From Leptothrix discophora (GTDB lineage: Bacteria; Pseudomonadota; Gammaproteobacteria; Burkholderiales; Burkholderiaceae_C): a stretch of 64,000 nt of DNA. The stretch covers positions 54,283 through 118,282 of the forward strand of contig NZ_JAUZEE010000013.1 of assembly GCF_030705305.1 (NCBI RefSeq), read 5' to 3'. The notes under the pieces are model-generated. The model saw only the letters and a list, made by a program, of their open reading frames with translations. It did no database searches and was not told where the DNA came from. Below, in pieces: positions 47,342-56,489 of the stretch. The translations under genes and the position numbers were made by a program. Every line of letters begins with the position of its first letter. The stretch's first letter is position 1.

Positions 47342-50086
47342 TCACGGAACGGGACAAGTCGGCGCCTGCGCTTCAGGTTCGGCACGAATGTTCCGCCACC
47401 CGCGCAGCCCCAGCTTGCGAGCCTCTTCAAGCAGAAGGACCGACGAGGCAACCCCTGCGGCAACACACGCGTCCGCCCACGCCATGCCTGTGGTGCCGAA
47501 AAGGCGCGTGGCAGGCCCCCAATGCGTCGCCAGCATCTGCAGCAGGAGCGCTGCGCCCAGTGACACCCACAGCATGCGGTTGCTGAAGAACTGCGCGTTG
47601 AAGGCCGATCCGTTCTCGTTGCGCGCATTGAAGACATTGAAAAGCTGGAAGAACACGAAGGTCGTGAAGGCCATCGTCAACGCGCGATCCTGCGGCCCGG
47701 TCTGCAGCCCGTGGTGCAGCACGCCCAAGGTACCGATCATCATCGTGGTGCCGTAGGCAACGACACGCGCGACACGCTTCAGCGGCAGCACCGGCTCGCC
47801 CCGTGGACGGGGAGGCTCGTTCATGATGCCGGGGCGCGCGGCGTCAAGCGCGAGCGAGACGGCCGGCGGCCCGTCCATGATGATCGCGACCCACAGGATC
47901 TGCAGCGCGGTGAAGGGCTCGGGCAGGCCCAGCAATGGCGCAGTGAAGACCGTGAGGATCGCGCCGATCGTCGTCGACAGCTGGAAACGCAAGAACTTGA
48001 GGATGTTGTCGTATAGCGTGCGACCGTGACGCACGGCGGTGACGATGGTCGAAAAGTTGTCGTCGGTCAGCACCATGGTGGCGGCCTCCTTGGCCACCGC
48101 CGTGCCGGCCACGCCCATGGCCACACCGATGTCGGCCTGCTTCAAGGCGGGCGCATCGTTGACCCCATCGCCCGTCATCGCCACGACGTGGCCCTTGGCC
48201 TGAAGCGCGCGCACGATCGCCACCTTGTTGCCTGGCGACACCCGGGCAAAGACGGCCACATCGTCAACGGCTTCTGCAAGCTGCCGCGCGTCCATGCGGT
48301 CGAGTTCCGCGCCCGACACGGTGCGGCCCGCGAGTCCCAGCACCCCGGCGATGGCGGTTGCGGTGGTCTGGTGGTCGCCCGTGATCATCTTGACGGCGAT
48401 GCCAGCGTGCTGGCACTCGGCGATGGCTTGCCTGGCTTCGGCACGCGGCGGGTCCATCAGGCCGACCAGTCCGACGACACACAACTCGTCGACGAAGATT
48501 GACAGGTCGCCGGTCGCATCGAAGCCACTGGCCGGCAGCGTGCGCGTGGCAATCAGCAGGCCGCGCAGCCCGCGTCCGCCGAGCGCCTGGTAGTCGGCGT
48601 CGAACTGCAATCGGCGCGGCGCGTCGATCGGCTGCGGCAACTCGGCCGTGTTCGAGCTGGTTCGCCAGGTCGAACAACGGGCCAGCAGCACGTCAGGCGC
48701 GCCCTTGACGAATACCTGAACCTGCTCGCCGTCGGCATGAAAGGTCACCATGAACTTGTGGGCCGAGTCGAAGGGCAATTCGGCGACGCGCGGCAAGGTG
48801 TGCTCGACCACTTCGCGCACCACGCCGCCCTTGGCGGCCAGCACCAGCAGCGCAGCCTCCATCGGGTCGCCGATGAATTTGCCATCCTCGATGCGGCTGT
48901 CGTTGCAAGCCACCAGCGCTTGCAGCAGCGCGGTCAGCTCGGCCGCAACCATGGGTTGTGCTGATGCAGCGCCTGATTCGGTGATCGAACCCTTCGGGTC
49001 GTAGCCCTCGCCCGATACCTCGTACGTCCGGCCTTGGCATCCGAAGGTCGTTGCCGTCATCTGGTTCAGGGTCAGCGTGCCGGTCTTGTCCGAGCAGATG
49101 ACGGTGGTGCAACCGAGGGTCTCGACACTGGCCAGTCGCTTGACGATCGCGTGCTGGCGGGCCATCTTGTGCATGCCCAGCGCCAGCGTGACCGTGACGA
49201 CCACGGGCAAGCCCTCCGGCATGGCGGCCACGGCCAAGGCGATGGCATCCAGCAGGATGTGCGGAAGGTCCTTGCCGCGCAGAAGCTGCATCAGCGACAA
49301 CAAGGCCACCAGCGTCAACGCCATGGCGCCGAGGCACTTCGCGAGCTGGTCGAGCTGAACCTGCAAGGGAGTCGGCACCTCGACGGTGGCCGCCAGGTCA
49401 CGCGACAACTTGCCCATCTCGGTGTGCGAGCCGGTGGCCGTCACCAACACTTCGGCGCGCCCCCGAGTCAGCAACGTGTTCATGTAGACCATGTTGCTGC
49501 GGTCGCCGAGCGGCGCGTCTTCGCTTGCGAGTGGTTCGCACTGTTTGGCTGCAGGCTGGGATTCGCCCGTCAACGCTGACTCATCGACCTCAAGGCCCGC
49601 AGCCACGATCAGCCGGCCGTCGGCGGACACGCTGTCCCCCGCTTCGAGCAGCAGGATGTCACCGGGCACCACCGCTTCGGCGTCGATCTTCTGGCTGCTG
49701 CCATCGCGCCGCACGGTGGCGCTGGCCGGCAGCATGGATTTCAGCGCGTCCAGGCTGCGTTCAGCGCGGTACTCCTGGTAGAAGCCGACCAGCGCGTTGA
49801 CGACGACGACGGCCAGGATGACCGAGGCATCCTTGACGCTGCCGACCCATGCCGCCAGCAGCGCTGCGCCCAGCAGGATGACGATCATGACGCTCTTGAA
49901 CTGCGCCAGCAGCACCCGCCAGGGTGAGCGCGGAGGCGTGACGGGCAATGCGTTCGGTCCCCACTTCGCCAGGCGCTCGATGCGCTGCTGACGGCCGAGA
50001 CCGACCTCCGCTCGCACGTCCAGTGCCGACGCGACGGCGTCCGCAGTGTCCGTGTGCGCCGCCGTCGGCAGTTGGGCGCATGTCAA
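47342..50086 (-). CDS. Cation-translocating P-type ATPase (P2/Ca2+-ATPase-like)
   Basis: Inner-membrane ion pump of 914 residues. It has the N-terminal cation-ATPase domain, the actuator motif ALTGESQP, the PEGLP motif of transmembrane helix 4 (AMPEGLPVVVTVTLALGMHK), the phosphorylation site CSDKTGTLT, and the hinge TGDGVNDAPALKQADIG. The C-terminal six helices are present. PEGLP and overall layout point to the type II Ca2+/Mn2+ group; the exact ion is not determined. It is the best-conserved gene of this cluster. Confidence 0.95.
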   Translation of the reverse strand: MTCAQLPTAAHTDTADAVASALDVRAEVGLGRQQRIERLAKWGPNALPVTPPRSPWRVLLAQFKSVMIVILLGAALLAAWVGSVKDASVILAVVVVNALVGFYQEYRAERSLDALKSMLPASATVRRDGSSQKIDAEAVVPGDILLLEAGDSVSADGRLIVAAGLEVDESALTGESQPAAKQCEPLASEDAPLGDRSNMVYMNTLLTRGRAEVLVTATGSHTEMGKLSRDLAATVEVPTPLQVQLDQLAKCLGAMALTLVALLSLMQLLRGKDLPHILLDAIALAVAAMPEGLPVVVTVTLALGMHKMARQHAIVKRLASVETLGCTTVICSDKTGTLTLNQMTATTFGCQGRTYEVSGEGYDPKGSITESGAASAQPMVAAELTALLQALVACNDSRIEDGKFIGDPMEAALLVLAAKGGVVREVVEHTLPRVAELPFDSAHKFMVTFHADGEQVQVFVKGAPDVLLARCSTWRTSSNTAELPQPIDAPRRLQFDADYQALGGRGLRGLLIATRTLPASGFDATGDLSIFVDELCVVGLVGLMDPPRAEARQAIAECQHAGIAVKMITGDHQTTATAIAGVLGLAGRTVSGAELDRMDARQLAEAVDDVAVFARVSPGNKVAIVRALQAKGHVVAMTGDGVNDAPALKQADIGVAMGVAGTAVAKEAATMVLTDDNFSTIVTAVRHGRTLYDNILKFLRFQLSTTIGAILTVFTAPLLGLPEPFTALQILWVAIIMDGPPAVSLALDAARPGIMNEPPRPRGEPVLPLKRVARVVAYGTTMMIGTLGVLHHGLQTGPQDRALTMAFTTFVFFQLFNVFNARNENGSAFNAQFFSNRMLWVSLGAALLLQMLATHWGPATRLFGTTGMAWADACVAAGVASSVLLLEEARKLGLRGWRNIRAEPEAQAPTCPVP

Positions 50087-50509
50087 GGCGTGCGCCTCTG
50101 ATTCGGCGTCGTGCGATCGTGTCCGCGCAATGCAGGGGCAGTCCGCCGTAGCGGTTCGTACTTGGTCATGTTGCCTTTCGAGCGGGGCTCCTATCCGGCT
50201 TGCGCGCTACCGCCCGCAGATGGTTGCTCGCAGCTCTTGCCCATGCCCGGACTGGCCGTGTCGCTCGCTGCTCGCAGCATGAACCTGCCCTTCGCCAGGG
50301 TCTGTGTGACAGCCCACCAAGCATCCCTGACGAGCTCGGTGCTGCGGCCAGGTCTGCACCTCATTCCAGCCGTCGTCGCCTGGCGCACTTGAGCGATCCG
50401 TGTCCCTCCGCACAGGCCCCGACCGGGATCGGTCGCACCGTGCCTGATGGTCAAGGTCTCCTGTCGCGAGATGGCGGATCACCCTCGAACAGTGCCAAAG
50501 CATCACGCG
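50087..50509. other. Intergenic region, no supportable gene
   Basis: About 420 bp between divergent genes; no promoter with clear boxes, no repeat and no RNA gene recognised. Confidence 0.4.
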
Positions 50510-51352
50510 ATGCAAGCCCTGATCTACAACGGACCCGGCAACAAGAATCTCGAAGACCGGCCCAAGCCCGTCTTCCAGGCGCCGACCGACGCGGTGGGCG
50601 CTGGCGTGACCGCCTTCAAGTCCGGTGACCGGGTGCTGATCTCCTGCATCAGTGCCTGCGGCCGCTGCGACCTCTGCCGCAAGGGCATGTATTCGTGCTG
50701 CACGACCGGCGGCTGGATCCTGGGTAACAAGATCGATGGCACCCAGGCCGAATTCGTTCGGATTCCATATGCCGACACGAGCCTCTATCCGATCCCCGCT
50801 GGCGCCGACGAAGAAGCGCTGGTGATGCTGAGCGATATCCTGCCCACCGGCTTCGCGTGCAGGGTGCTCAACGGCAAGGTACAGGTGGGCGGCAGCGTGG
50901 CCATCGTTGGCTCCGGGCCGATCGGTCTTGCTGCGCTGCTGACCGCGCAGTTCTATTCGCCTTCGCAGATCATCATGATCGACCTCGACGCCAACCGCCT
51001 GGCGGTGAGCCAGCGCTTCGGGGCGACAGACATCGAAGCAGTGGGCATTCCGGCCACCTTCGAACTCTGCCAGGACATCGTCTCGCCGGGCGGCAACATC
51101 GCCAACGTGGGCGAGCACGGCGTGAAGGTCGACCTGCACCTCGAGCGGCTGTGGTCGCACAACGTCACGATCACCACGCGGCTGGTGGACACGGTGACGA
51201 TCCCGATGCTGCTGAAGACCCTGCAGTCCAAGCGCATCGATGCCGGCAAGCTGATCACCCACCGCTTCAAGTTCGACCAGATCCTCTCGGCCTACGAGAC
51301 CTTCGGCAAGGCATCAAGCACCAAGGCGCTCAAGGTCATCATTGAAGCCTGA
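50510..51352 (+). pseudogene. Zinc-dependent alcohol dehydrogenase with two in-frame deletions
   Basis: The frame is open for 280 residues, while this family has about 345. MQALIYNGPGNKNLEDRPKP joins directly to GAGVTAFKSGDRVLISCISA; the missing about 40 residues hold the catalytic zinc ligands (the Cys-Gly-Thr-Asp and Gly-His-Glu motifs). A second gap of about 26 residues lies between RFGATD and IEAVGIPATF, inside the Rossmann fold. The structural zinc Cys cluster (CGRCDLCRKGMYSCC) and the dinucleotide site VGSGPIGLAA remain. It cannot be an active dehydrogenase of the normal kind. I call it a pseudogene although no stop interrupts it. Confidence 0.7.
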
Positions 51353-52516
51353 AGGCGGGTAGCCATGGCCGCCGCTGCCGTCTTGCAACCCGTGACCGTC
51401 ATTCCGGTCCGCCCGTTCGGGGGCAAGGCCAGCCCCTTGTGCCGCGCCTTGAATGGCGACGCTTTGCATCACTTCACGCCACCTTCGGACCACGGTACGG
51501 AAACGACCGGCTGCTTCGGGGCGCGGAATTCAGGGTCGCGGATGTCGATTCAGGGGCGATTTGAGCCCGCCGGGGCAAAGAGGACCGGTCGATCGCGGTC
51601 CGAGGTCTCGCGTGGCTGTCACGCACGTCCCCTGTTCCAACGCATTGATGACGCTCATGGTGGCTCCGGCTGCCGGGCTGGATGTCGGCTTGATGGTGCC
51701 TACCGAGCGTAGGCCCTAAGACGGCGACCGGCAGCGCGCGCTGCATTGCTGACTTCCACCTTTGACTCCATGCGTCCCCTCGCTCCGCTCGGTCGGGCCG
51801 TTGCGCTTCGCGTCGAGTCTTGGGACTGCGTCCCGCGTCTCGCCCCCGTTGGGCTGCCGTCCCTGACGCAACCCGGCCAGGCCGGCCCTGCCGGCGGGAT
51901 GTCGACGCGCGGCCCGTTCCCGTGCCCGGTGATCGCGGGCCTGACCGCCCAGATCGCCTGAGCGGCTGCGCCGCCCAGGCCGGCCCGCTGGCCGAACAGC
52001 CGGTCGTCCCGCTTCGCGTGCTTCGCGGCTGATCGACCTCACCGGTCACCCGCCACGCCCGTTGCCGGGCCGCGCGAAGCCCATCCCAACCGCCGATCCG
52101 GCTCACCCCGTCTCGCCCGCCGCGCCAGTCGTCCGCTGACGCTCCCTTGGTGTCACGCCGGCCGCAGAGCCGCCGGGGTTCGGGTCATCGCGGTCGACTT
52201 CGATGCTCTTCGCCGCCCGCAGGCGGTTGGCAGCCCTGCGCCAGACCGGCCCACCGCGCTCCCCCCACCAGCCCCCGTCCTGTGGGCGAGGGGGACTTGT
52301 GGGGGGATCTTTCAGCGTTGGGCCAGGAGACTGGCGCACCGCACCGGCTGCTGGGATTCAACACCACCCTTCCCCAACCCCTTCCCGTGAGGGAAGGGGC
52401 CTTGCCCACCCCCCGCCCGCCCGTGGGCGGGTGCGAGGAAGGTCCAAGCGAGAGGATCGGTTTCCAGGGACACCCGGATCGGGGCCCGGCCGATGCGCTC
52501 ACGCAAGGAGTCCGTC
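51353..52516. other. Gene-free region at the left edge of the plasmid/ICE-like module
   Basis: About 1.16 kb with no credible coding region on either strand. It is very GC-rich, contains low-complexity stretches and the palindrome at 52378. Possibly a former gene region now degraded, or regulatory space before ssb. Confidence 0.4.
52378..52399. repeat. REP-like palindrome
   Basis: CCCCTTCCC-GTGA-GGGAAGGGG is a perfect 9-bp stem with a 4-base loop. It resembles the common CCCTTCCC/GGGAAGGG intergenic palindromes of proteobacteria. Confidence 0.65.
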
Positions 52517-53020
52517 ATGGCCCACGTCCACGTCACCCAGCGCCACGCCCACCTGGCCGGCGCCGTCAAGCTCGACACCGTCAACGGCCGCGAAGGGCCG
52601 ATCGCCCGTGCGGTGCTCACCGCCATCAGCAACACCCGCCGCGGATCCGGCGACCAGCGCCACGAGGACGCCACCGCGATCCAGTGGACCCTGTGGGGCG
52701 CCCAGGCCGAGAACGCCGCGCGCTACCTGGGCAAGGGCTCGCACGTGAACATCGTCGGCCGGGTCCGGAATCACCGCTACGAGAAGGACGGCGAGACGGT
52801 CCACACGCTGACCTTCACGGCCGACGAGATCGACTACCTCGACAGCCGCGCCGAGTCCGAGGCCCGCCGGGAACGCGAGGGCCAACCCGAGCAGCGCGAC
52901 GTTCACGGCGACGATAACGAGGCCCGCACGCCGGCCACCGCCGCCAGCGCGCACCAAGGCCGCACCCGCCCGAGCCACAAGCCGCGCAGCGACCGCCAGG
53001 CCCGCCCCAGCGCGGCCTGA
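52517..53020 (+). CDS. ssb: Single-stranded DNA-binding protein, plasmid/ICE type
   Basis: Protein of 167 residues with an OB fold in the first about 110 residues (HLAGAVKLDTVNGREGPIAR, AIQWTLWGAQAENAARYL, GSHVNIVGRVRNHRYEK). The C-terminal tail is rich in Arg, Pro and Ala and lacks the acidic DDDIPF tip of chromosomal SSB, as in many plasmid homologues. Start 52517 has AAGGAG at good distance. It heads a plus-strand pair with the DUF932 gene. Confidence 0.85.
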   Translation: MAHVHVTQRHAHLAGAVKLDTVNGREGPIARAVLTAISNTRRGSGDQRHEDATAIQWTLWGAQAENAARYLGKGSHVNIVGRVRNHRYEKDGETVHTLTFTADEIDYLDSRAESEARREREGQPEQRDVHGDDNEARTPATAASAHQGRTRPSHKPRSDRQARPSAA

Positions 53021-53096
53021 ACCGGCACGACCCGTCCCGACACGACCGGGTCGGCCTGGCTGGCCCGGTTCCTTCCCGCACCCGCAGGAGATGACC

Positions 53097-53987
53097 ATGC
53101 ACCCGTTCACCCCGTCCGCTTCGACGCCGTCGACCCGCCCGCAGCTCGCCACCCGCTTCGCCCGCAACACCCGCGTCCACCGCAGCGACACGCCGCTCGA
53201 CGACGAGCAGTTGCGCCTGGCCGCGCCGTCCATCTTTGCCGAGGGCAAGCACGCCAGCCGCTCGGAGCGCTACACCTACATCCCGACCATCGAGGTCCTG
53301 CGCGGCTTGAAGCGCGAAGGCTTCGAGCCCTTCATGGTCGCGCAGAGCCAGAGCCGCATCGAGGGCAAGACCGCCTACACCAAGCACCTGATCCGCATGC
53401 GCCACGCCGGGCAGGTCCAGGCCCGGGGCCGCGACAGCGAGGCCAACGAGATCATCCTGATCAACAGCCACGACGGCGCCAGCGCCTACCAGATGCCGGC
53501 CGGGGTCTTCCGCTTCGTGTGCTGCAACGGCCTCGTGGTCGGGCAGGTCGCGCGCGACATCCGCATCCCGCACAAGGGCCACATCGAGCACGAGGTCATC
53601 GAGGGCGCCTACCGCGTGCTGGAGGACTTCGCCGCCGTCAACGAGTCGACCGCGCAGATGAAGGCGATCCGCATGGACGAACCGGAAGAACGCGCCTTCG
53701 CGACCGCCGCCCTGGCCTTGCGATTCGGCGAGACCGTCGACGGCCAGCACCCCGCGCCGGTCAGCGTCGACCAGCTCATGATGCCGCGCCGCTTCGAGGA
53801 CATCGGCCCCAGCCTGTGGCACACCTTCCAGCGGGTCCAGGAAAACGCCCTGCGGGGCGGCCTGCCCGGTCGCAGCGCTCAGGGCCGCCGCATCGAGACC
53901 CGGCCGGTCGGCAGCATCGACCGCAGCGTGAGCCTCAACTGCGCCTTGTGGATCCTGGCCGAGGAGATGCGCGGGCTCAAGGCCTGA
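53097..53987 (+). CDS. DUF932 family protein
   Basis: Protein of 296 residues of the DUF932 group found on plasmids, phages and integrative elements (PFGI-like). Marks are SERYTYIPTIEVLRGLKREG, YQMPAGVFRFVCCNGLVV and HEVIEGAYRVLED. Function unknown; often next to ssb and radC-like genes. The second ATG at 53097 is chosen because AGGAG lies six bases before it but touches the first ATG at 53091. Confidence 0.88.
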   Translation: MHPFTPSASTPSTRPQLATRFARNTRVHRSDTPLDDEQLRLAAPSIFAEGKHASRSERYTYIPTIEVLRGLKREGFEPFMVAQSQSRIEGKTAYTKHLIRMRHAGQVQARGRDSEANEIILINSHDGASAYQMPAGVFRFVCCNGLVVGQVARDIRIPHKGHIEHEVIEGAYRVLEDFAAVNESTAQMKAIRMDEPEERAFATAALALRFGETVDGQHPAPVSVDQLMMPRRFEDIGPSLWHTFQRVQENALRGGLPGRSAQGRRIETRPVGSIDRSVSLNCALWILAEEMRGLKA

Positions 53988-54121
53988 TCCCGGACCGATC
54001 GGGGCGGCCGATCCGCCCCGGTGATGGATCGGGACCCGGATTCATCGCCCCCAAGCCCGCGCGCTGGCGCCATCGTGGAGCCAGCGCGTGTTCGTCGTGT
54101 CGGACGCAGGACAGGGGGGGG

Positions 54122-54201
54122 GCTCAAAAAACGGCTCGCCGTCCGCTTGGCGGCCGGCTCGCGAGGCCCGGCACCGGCCCGTCGGGGACCGGGTGCCGGG
54201 C
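54122..54201 (-). terminator. Possible terminator of the stbABC-like operon
   Basis: On the minus strand a perfect 10-bp stem (GCCCGGCACC/GGTGCCGGGC, 54166-54201) follows the last gene, and a run of six T occurs about 35 bases later at 54126-54131 after another GC-rich segment. The stem is not adjacent to the T run, so confidence is moderate. Confidence 0.4.
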
Positions 54202-54220
54202 AGCCTTCGATGCGCGCGCG

Positions 54221-54682
54221 TCAGTGCCTCGGCAGCAACATGATCACGACGTAGGTCAGCGACGCCGAACTCACCGCCGTCAGCGCGTGCGAGATCCAGT
54301 CCCACCAGGGGTGATCGAGTCGCTGGTGCAACTGGTCCAGCGGGCCGACAAGCCGCGCCAGGCTGGGCCGCAGCAGGTCCGCGAACATCTGGTTGGCCGC
54401 CTTGTTCATCGCCTCGGCCTGGGCCGCCGCGATCTCTTCGGCCTTCTGCGTGGCGAGGGCCTCGTTGCGCTGGCGGGCGTCCCGCTCGGCGGCCAGCTTC
54501 AGGTCGTGGAGCTGCTTCTGAAAGACGTTCGTCTGGTGCCCCAGCGAGAGCGCCGCACGCACGAAACTCTTGTCGGCACCTTCCAAGATGAGCTGGCAGC
54601 GCTCGAGCCGGTCCAGCAGCTTGCCGAGGTCCCCGATCGCTTCGGCCAGCAAGGCTTCGCGGGTGGTGTTCGGGTGGCTCAT
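54221..54682 (-). CDS. StbC-like plasmid protein
   Basis: Protein of 153 residues, mainly helical with a coiled-coil stretch (LKLAAERDARQRNEALATQK) and a C-terminal membrane segment (ALTAVSSASLTYVVIMLL). It is the last gene of a three-gene operon and overlaps the StbB-like gene by 4 bp. Position and shape resemble StbC of R388-type operons and TraM-like genes of IncP plasmids; sequence similarity cannot be judged here. Role unknown. Confidence 0.6.
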   Translation of the reverse strand: MSHPNTTREALLAEAIGDLGKLLDRLERCQLILEGADKSFVRAALSLGHQTNVFQKQLHDLKLAAERDARQRNEALATQKAEEIAAAQAEAMNKAANQMFADLLRPSLARLVGPLDQLHQRLDHPWWDWISHALTAVSSASLTYVVIMLLPRH

Positions 54683-55428
54683 GGCGTGGTCCTCTCGGGG
54701 CTGTCCGTGGCCGGTGCCTTCGGTCCCGTGGTCCCCAGGCCCAGGGCCGCGAAACAGGCGTCGAGTTCCGGGACGACACCGAGCGCGAGGCGTCGTGTCG
54801 CCAGACGCTGGGCCAGCGCGAGTCGCTCGGTGCTGTCGGCGGCCCGTTGGATCAGGGCCTTGTAGTCGGTCGTGTCGGCGGCCAGGGCCACCAGGTCGGC
54901 GCCGCTGCCCTTGATGCGCCCGTAGATCTCGTTGCTGCCGAGCCGGCAGGCCAGGGACAGTTCGGCCGAGCGCGTCATCTGCGCGAACGACAGCACCGGC
55001 TCGAACACCCGTTCGAGCTCGCTGCCGTCCTCGACCATGTTGAAGACCACGCGCACCTTGGTGGCAGGGATGCCGATGCGCGCCAGTTCGGCCAGCGTGG
55101 CAATGGTGTCCTGCTGTTGCTTGGCGGCCGGCACCGTCGGGATGACGTAGTGGTCGAAGTCCTCGTGGCTACCTTGGTAGCGACGCATCAGCCCGAGCAG
55201 TTCCTCGACGTTGCTTGCACCGATGTCGACCACCACGTCGTCGACCACCTGCAGGAACTCCTGCAGTTCGGCGAACTGACGGCCCCGGATGACATGGTCC
55301 TGGTCCTCGCCGGCGTTGATGCTCTCGATCGAGATGAGCGCGGCGCCGGGCAGGCGAGGGGCCAGCAGGTGGCGGGCGATCGTGGTCTTGCCCACGTTGC
55401 CCGAGAAGCTGATGACGGCGACTTTCAT
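54679..55428 (-). CDS. StbB-family P-loop ATPase
   Basis: Protein of 249 residues with a deviant Walker A (SFSGNVGKTTIARHLLAP) at the N-terminus and a hydrophobic Walker B-like strand (DDVVVDIGASNVEELL). This is the StbB group of plasmid proteins, related to ParA/MinD, which in R388 affects plasmid position and conjugation. It overlaps both neighbours by 4 bp. Together with the stbA-like gene and upstream repeats it forms a plasmid stability/transfer module. Confidence 0.8.
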   Translation of the reverse strand: MKVAVISFSGNVGKTTIARHLLAPRLPGAALISIESINAGEDQDHVIRGRQFAELQEFLQVVDDVVVDIGASNVEELLGLMRRYQGSHEDFDHYVIPTVPAAKQQQDTIATLAELARIGIPATKVRVVFNMVEDGSELERVFEPVLSFAQMTRSAELSLACRLGSNEIYGRIKGSGADLVALAADTTDYKALIQRAADSTERLALAQRLATRRLALGVVPELDACFAALGLGTTGPKAPATDSPERTTP

Positions 55429-55796
55429 GGCGGGTTCCTCTCCTGCAGCAGGGGGTTGGTGATGCGGCTCTTCATGAAGGCCTCGGCGATGGCCTGGCCG
55501 CTGCGGGTGTCCGAGCTCAGGCCCGACGGCAAGGCTCGAACGGGTCCGACCGCCGTCGACGTCACGGGCGACATGGGCCGTGCCAGCAAGGCGGCGACCG
55601 GTGGACTGCTGGCGCCGCGAACGCGGACCACCTCGCGGTACACGGTGCTGCGGCCGACCACCACGCCGACCGAGCCCAGCGCGAGGCGGATGGCCTCCAG
55701 GCTGTGACCGGCGCCATGCAGCCGCTGGATCTCGGCGGCATACGCCAGGGCCTTGCGGGTGGCTCGGCCTGGCGGGCGCGTGGGGTGCAACTCCAT
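55425..55796 (-). CDS. StbA-like DNA-binding protein
   Basis: Protein of 123 residues with a helix-turn-helix in the N-terminal half (EIQRLHGAGHSLEAIRLALG then VVVGRSTVYREVVRVR). The rest is low complexity. It is the first gene of the operon, and nine 11-bp direct repeats lie 150-250 bp upstream. In R388, StbA binds direct repeats with the same 11-bp period upstream of its operon. The assignment rests on this layout. Confidence 0.65.
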   Translation of the reverse strand: MELHPTRPPGRATRKALAYAAEIQRLHGAGHSLEAIRLALGSVGVVVGRSTVYREVVRVRGASSPPVAALLARPMSPVTSTAVGPVRALPSGLSSDTRSGQAIAEAFMKSRITNPLLQERNPP

Positions 55797-55946
55797 GTCG
55801 TCGGTGGGTGAGGGCGACGAGCCGAGTCTGGTGCGGAGTCCCCGGCTTGTGGGCGATGACTTCGGGGACCGATTCGTCGTGCGGACAGCCTGGGACGAAT
55901 CGGGACGACGCCGATGGCGGCGATGACGGAGACGGTGGCCTCAGGT

Positions 55947-56045
55947 GTTCCGGTCGTGTTCCGGTCCCGTTCCGCTCTTGTTCCGGATTCGTGCCGGTCC
56001 TGTTCCGCTCGTGTGCCGGTTGTGTTCCGGTCGCGTGCCGGCTGG
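55947..56045 (+). repeat. Array of nine tandem 11-bp repeats (iteron-like, StbA-site candidate)
   Basis: Nine units start at 55947, 55958, 55969, 55980, 55991, 56002, 56013, 56024 and 56035. The consensus is GTTCCGGTCNT; GTKCCG is kept in all nine. The exact 11-bp period puts every site on nearly the same face of the helix, which fits cooperative protein binding. It cannot be coding repeat, since 11 is not a multiple of three. Confidence 0.85.
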
Positions 56046-56489
56046 AGGCCTGAGCCGGGGTGCTTCGTGGTCGCTGAGAGGGCCTAAAACGATGGATCGG
56101 CGCGCGAAGTCACCGATTCAATGCCTTCGATCGAGGTCAATACAGAAGGCGTGGGTGAGTGCAGAGATAGGCGCAGTGGCGCCAGTTGTCGGACACGGTC
56201 GAACCTGCCCTACGAGGTCAGGAACCCGACATGTCCGCGAAATCGGGTGACCGGATCAGCGTCGACCTGCAGGGCCTGAAGGTAGAGCTTGTGGCGCGTG
56301 CCGACGATCGCGTTGCGCCGTCCAGCGGGTGTCGCTGCGCATGCGGCAGGTCCACGCGCTGGCCTTGAACGAAGCGGCCCGCCGCGCGGGTTTTGACCTG
56401 GGCGACTACGTGGCCGGACTGCTCGATGGTTTGGCCGTGCTTGGTAGCGGGGATGGCGACCGGCTCGCGTGCCTCGCGGAGGCCTCTTC

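Noticed and set aside
52185..52502. Minus-strand protein with repeated PSPTGRG motifs
   Set aside because: It is the translation of GC-rich palindromic repeats, with no start signal or family.
55947..56045. CRISPR array
   Set aside because: Units are 11 bp, directly adjacent, with no spacers and no cas genes.
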